From: Gammaproteobacteria bacterium
Lineage (GTDB): Bacteria > Pseudomonadota > Gammaproteobacteria > Pseudomonadales > Azotimanducaceae
Assembly: GCA_027293665.1 (NCBI GenBank)
Contig: JAPUFN010000419.1
Span: 1-16,631 of the forward strand
Direction: 5' to 3'
DNA: 16,631 bases
The position numbers and the translations under genes were made by a program. Shown here one piece after another: positions 14,547 through 16,631 of the stretch. Within the stretch, counting starts at the first letter, position 1. Each line of letters opens with the position of its first letter. The notes under the pieces are model-generated. The model saw only the letters and a program-made list of their open reading frames with translations, was not told the DNA's origin and did no database searches.

Positions 14547-16631
14547 CTAGTGTGTCGCCAGCTCCAGTTCGCCGGAGAGTTCGCCACCGGAAACCATCTG
14601 TCGGGTGGAGGCCAGCAGATAGTAGATGCTCGGCAGCACGAAGAGCGTGAAGAGAGTTCCCACCAGCATTCCGGCAACCAGCACTATGCCGATGCTGTTG
14701 CGCGCCTCAGCCCCGGGCCCGTCAACCAGCACCAGAGGTATGTGTCCCATTACCGTGGCACCGGTTGTCATAAGCACCGGGCGCAACCGCGTTTCTGCGG
14801 ATGACTTGATAGCCTCGAGCTTGCTCAGTCCTTCGGCCTGGAGTTGTTTGGCAAATTCCACCACGAGAATGGCGTTCTTTGAAATCAGGCCAACCAGCGT
14901 AATGAGGCCGACCTGGGTGTAGATATTGATCGTCGTCAAGCCGAGATAGGTAAAAAGCAAAGCACCAGACAGCGCCAGGGGCACGGACCCCAACAACACC
15001 ACCAGCGGATCCCGGAAGCTGTTGAACTGAATGGCGAGCGCCATGAAGACAAACGCCAGAGAGATACCCAGCACGCCGACCAGAGTATTGCCTTCTTCGC
15101 GCAACTGGCGCGATTCGCCTGCGTAGTCGATAGAGTAATGCGACGGCAGGAGTTCGGCCGCAAGCTGGTCCATTACGTCCAGGCCTTGCTCCTTGGTTCG
15201 GCCCGGCAGCATGCCGCCTCGAATTTTGAACGAGTTGTTCTGCTGAAACTTGCTGAGCACCCGTGGCGCCACTTTCTGTTCCAGCGTCGCAATGGCTCCG
15301 AGCGGTACCAGATCACCATCCGGTGTGCGAATTTTCAAACTCAACAACTCATTCGGATCCGGCCGGCCTTCCTGTTCAATCATGGGAATCACCCGGTAGG
15401 CCTTACCGTCCAGATCGAATCGGTTGACGTAATTCGCCGACAGAAAAATACTCAGCTGGCGGCTGACCTCTGCCAGGTCCATGCCGAGGTCGGCGATCCG
15501 CTCGCGGTCGAGCAGGTAGCGGCCCTGTGGCAGATCGATGCGCAGATCCGTATCCGTGAAGAGAAATACTCCGCTCGCTCTGGCGGCGGCTACGAGTTGC
15601 TGGGCATAAGGCAGCATCTCCAGCGCCGAGTCAGAAGACATGACAACGACTTCCATATCGTAGCGGCCCGCGCTCGGCAGCGCCGACGGCAGAATGGGGA
15701 ACGTCGTCAATCCCGCGACTTGTGACAGGGCTGCAAACGCACGCGAGCGCAGTTCGTGGATGGTTTCATCCCGCTCGTCGGAATCCACAAACTGCATGCC
15801 GCCGAAGCCTCCGGTCGTCTGCACCATCTGCCACATCAGGCTTGAGCCGGGCAGGCTCTCCATCGCAGCCACCACATCTACCATGTAGCCGTGGGTATAT
15901 TCGAGGGAGGATTCCGGCGGCGCAGTTACCGCCACCCGAATCAGACTCTGATCCTCGGTCGGCGCAAGCTCCTTCTGGGAAAATAGAAAAAACGGAATAC
16001 CGAGCAGCGAGATGAAAACCGCGACGAACACGACCTGTGCATTGGAGGTAAGCAACCCATTGAGCAGTAAGCGATAGCGATCCTGCAAATACGCAAAGAT
16101 CGAATTCACGCGCAGGGTCATCTTCGATTCTTTGCCCTTCTCCGGTGAAACCCAGGAACTCATCATGGGTGACAGGGTCAGCGCCACCATGCCGGAAATG
16201 AGCACTGCAATCGCAAGCGTGAACGCGAACTCCTTGAACAGAACACCCGTTAAACCCGAAAGAAAACCGCTCGGCGCATACACCGTCGCCAGCGTGATTG
16301 TCATCGCGATGATCGGCTTCACCAGCTGGCGGGAGCTGGCGAGTGCGGCGTGGGTTCGCGTCATCCCCTGGCGCATGTAACGCGCAACGTTCTCCACCAC
16401 CACGATCGCGTCATCGACGACCAGCCCAACCGACAATACGATCGCGAGCACTGTAAGTAAATTGAGAGAGAAGCCCATCAGCGACATTGCAGCTACCGCG
16501 CCGAGCAACGAGATCGGAATTGTCACCAGCGGCACCAGTGCAGCTCGAAACGAACCCATGAAGACAACGACCACCAGACCAACGAGCATCACGGTCTCGG
16601 CAAGCGTGATGAAGATTTCCCGCAGGGCATT
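14547..16631 (-). CDS. RND efflux transporter permease (AcrB/HAE1-like), partial at 5' end
   Basis: The C-terminal 694 residues are present; a complete AcrB-type pump has about 1,030, so roughly the first third is beyond the right edge. The fragment starts in ALREIFITLAETV, just before TM2. TM4 has LVVDDAIVVVEN with the proton-relay Asp-Asp pair (codons at 16410-16415). The large second periplasmic loop (about fragment residues 230-500) contains the porter domain with GGFGGMQFVDSDERDET and LPSALPSAGRYDMEVVV. TM10 has GLISKNAILVVEFA with the relay Lys (14877-14879). The GPGAEARNSIGIVLVAGM region follows, and the protein ends in ELSGELELATH. The pump exports small compounds across the envelope together with a periplasmic adaptor and an outer-membrane channel, whose genes are not in this window; the adaptor is likely just beyond the right edge. 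Confidence 0.95.
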   Translation of the reverse strand, partial: NALREIFITLAETVMLVGLVVVVFMGSFRAALVPLVTIPISLLGAVAAMSLMGFSLNLLTVLAIVLSVGLVVDDAIVVVENVARYMRQGMTRTHAALASSRQLVKPIIAMTITLATVYAPSGFLSGLTGVLFKEFAFTLAIAVLISGMVALTLSPMMSSWVSPEKGKESKMTLRVNSIFAYLQDRYRLLLNGLLTSNAQVVFVAVFISLLGIPFFLFSQKELAPTEDQSLIRVAVTAPPESSLEYTHGYMVDVVAAMESLPGSSLMWQMVQTTGGFGGMQFVDSDERDETIHELRSRAFAALSQVAGLTTFPILPSALPSAGRYDMEVVVMSSDSALEMLPYAQQLVAAARASGVFLFTDTDLRIDLPQGRYLLDRERIADLGMDLAEVSRQLSIFLSANYVNRFDLDGKAYRVIPMIEQEGRPDPNELLSLKIRTPDGDLVPLGAIATLEQKVAPRVLSKFQQNNSFKIRGGMLPGRTKEQGLDVMDQLAAELLPSHYSIDYAGESRQLREEGNTLVGVLGISLAFVFMALAIQFNSFRDPLVVLLGSVPLALSGALLFTYLGLTTINIYTQVGLITLVGLISKNAILVVEFAKQLQAEGLSKLEAIKSSAETRLRPVLMTTGATVMGHIPLVLVDGPGAEARNSIGIVLVAGMLVGTLFTLFVLPSIYYLLASTRQMVSGGELSGELELATH

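Overview
The window is GC-rich chromosomal DNA from a Gram-negative bacterium. Several genes encode exported proteins or lipoproteins with lipoboxes, one encodes an RND-type inner-membrane efflux pump, the tRNA encodes its own CCA, and ribosome-binding sites are of the AAGGAG/GGAGG type. A gammaproteobacterium is the best guess, but no gene here fixes the taxonomy. No insertion sequence, phage gene, CRISPR array or integrase was seen, and every gene-free stretch is under 300 bases.

Layout. (1) Bases 1-378, minus: the 5' part of a PPOX-class (split beta-barrel, flavin/F420-type) oxidoreductase that runs off the left edge. (2) 507-582: tRNA-Gly(CCC). (3) 583-4402, plus: an operon-like run that starts with a broken Ser/Thr-kinase/SH3 gene (647-1390), then an exported protein that may have a LolA-like fold, then a type-B carboxylesterase. 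(4) 4436-5383, minus: a radical SAM protein with a TTG start. It diverges from a DUF2233/NAGPA-like lipoprotein (5536-6414). (5) 6439-7137, minus: a DUF899 thioredoxin-like protein, divergent from an alpha/beta hydrolase (7206-8054). (6) 8064-9659, minus: a large exported TPR protein with two His-rich motifs, divergent from a lipoprotein amidohydrolase of the YtcJ/Amidohydro_3 type (9797-11611). (7) 11785-12417: a DUF2799 lipoprotein with a coiled-coil tail. (8) 12464-12584: a cluster of short perfect hairpins between convergent genes. (9) 12571-16631, minus: a possible co-transcribed set of RND efflux permease (5' end off the window), quinone-oxidoreductase-type MDR enzyme and alpha/beta hydrolase.

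How the genes work together. Most genes here stand alone, in alternating divergent and convergent pairs, so no single pathway is evident. Two groups look linked. The first is kinase remnant, exported protein and esterase: the first two are translationally coupled and the third follows after 32 bases. The second is RND pump, MDR reductase and hydrolase: same strand, gaps of 62 and 51 bases. The general picture is envelope and hydrolytic housekeeping or accessory functions.

Most interesting. The kinase gene has apparently lost its catalytic core by an in-frame deletion, and it carries an amber codon that can be explained by a 3-base GTA duplication. The hairpin array at 12464-12584 includes one hairpin that contains the stop codon of the neighbouring hydrolase. 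I did not find convincing evidence of a wholly new multi-gene system.
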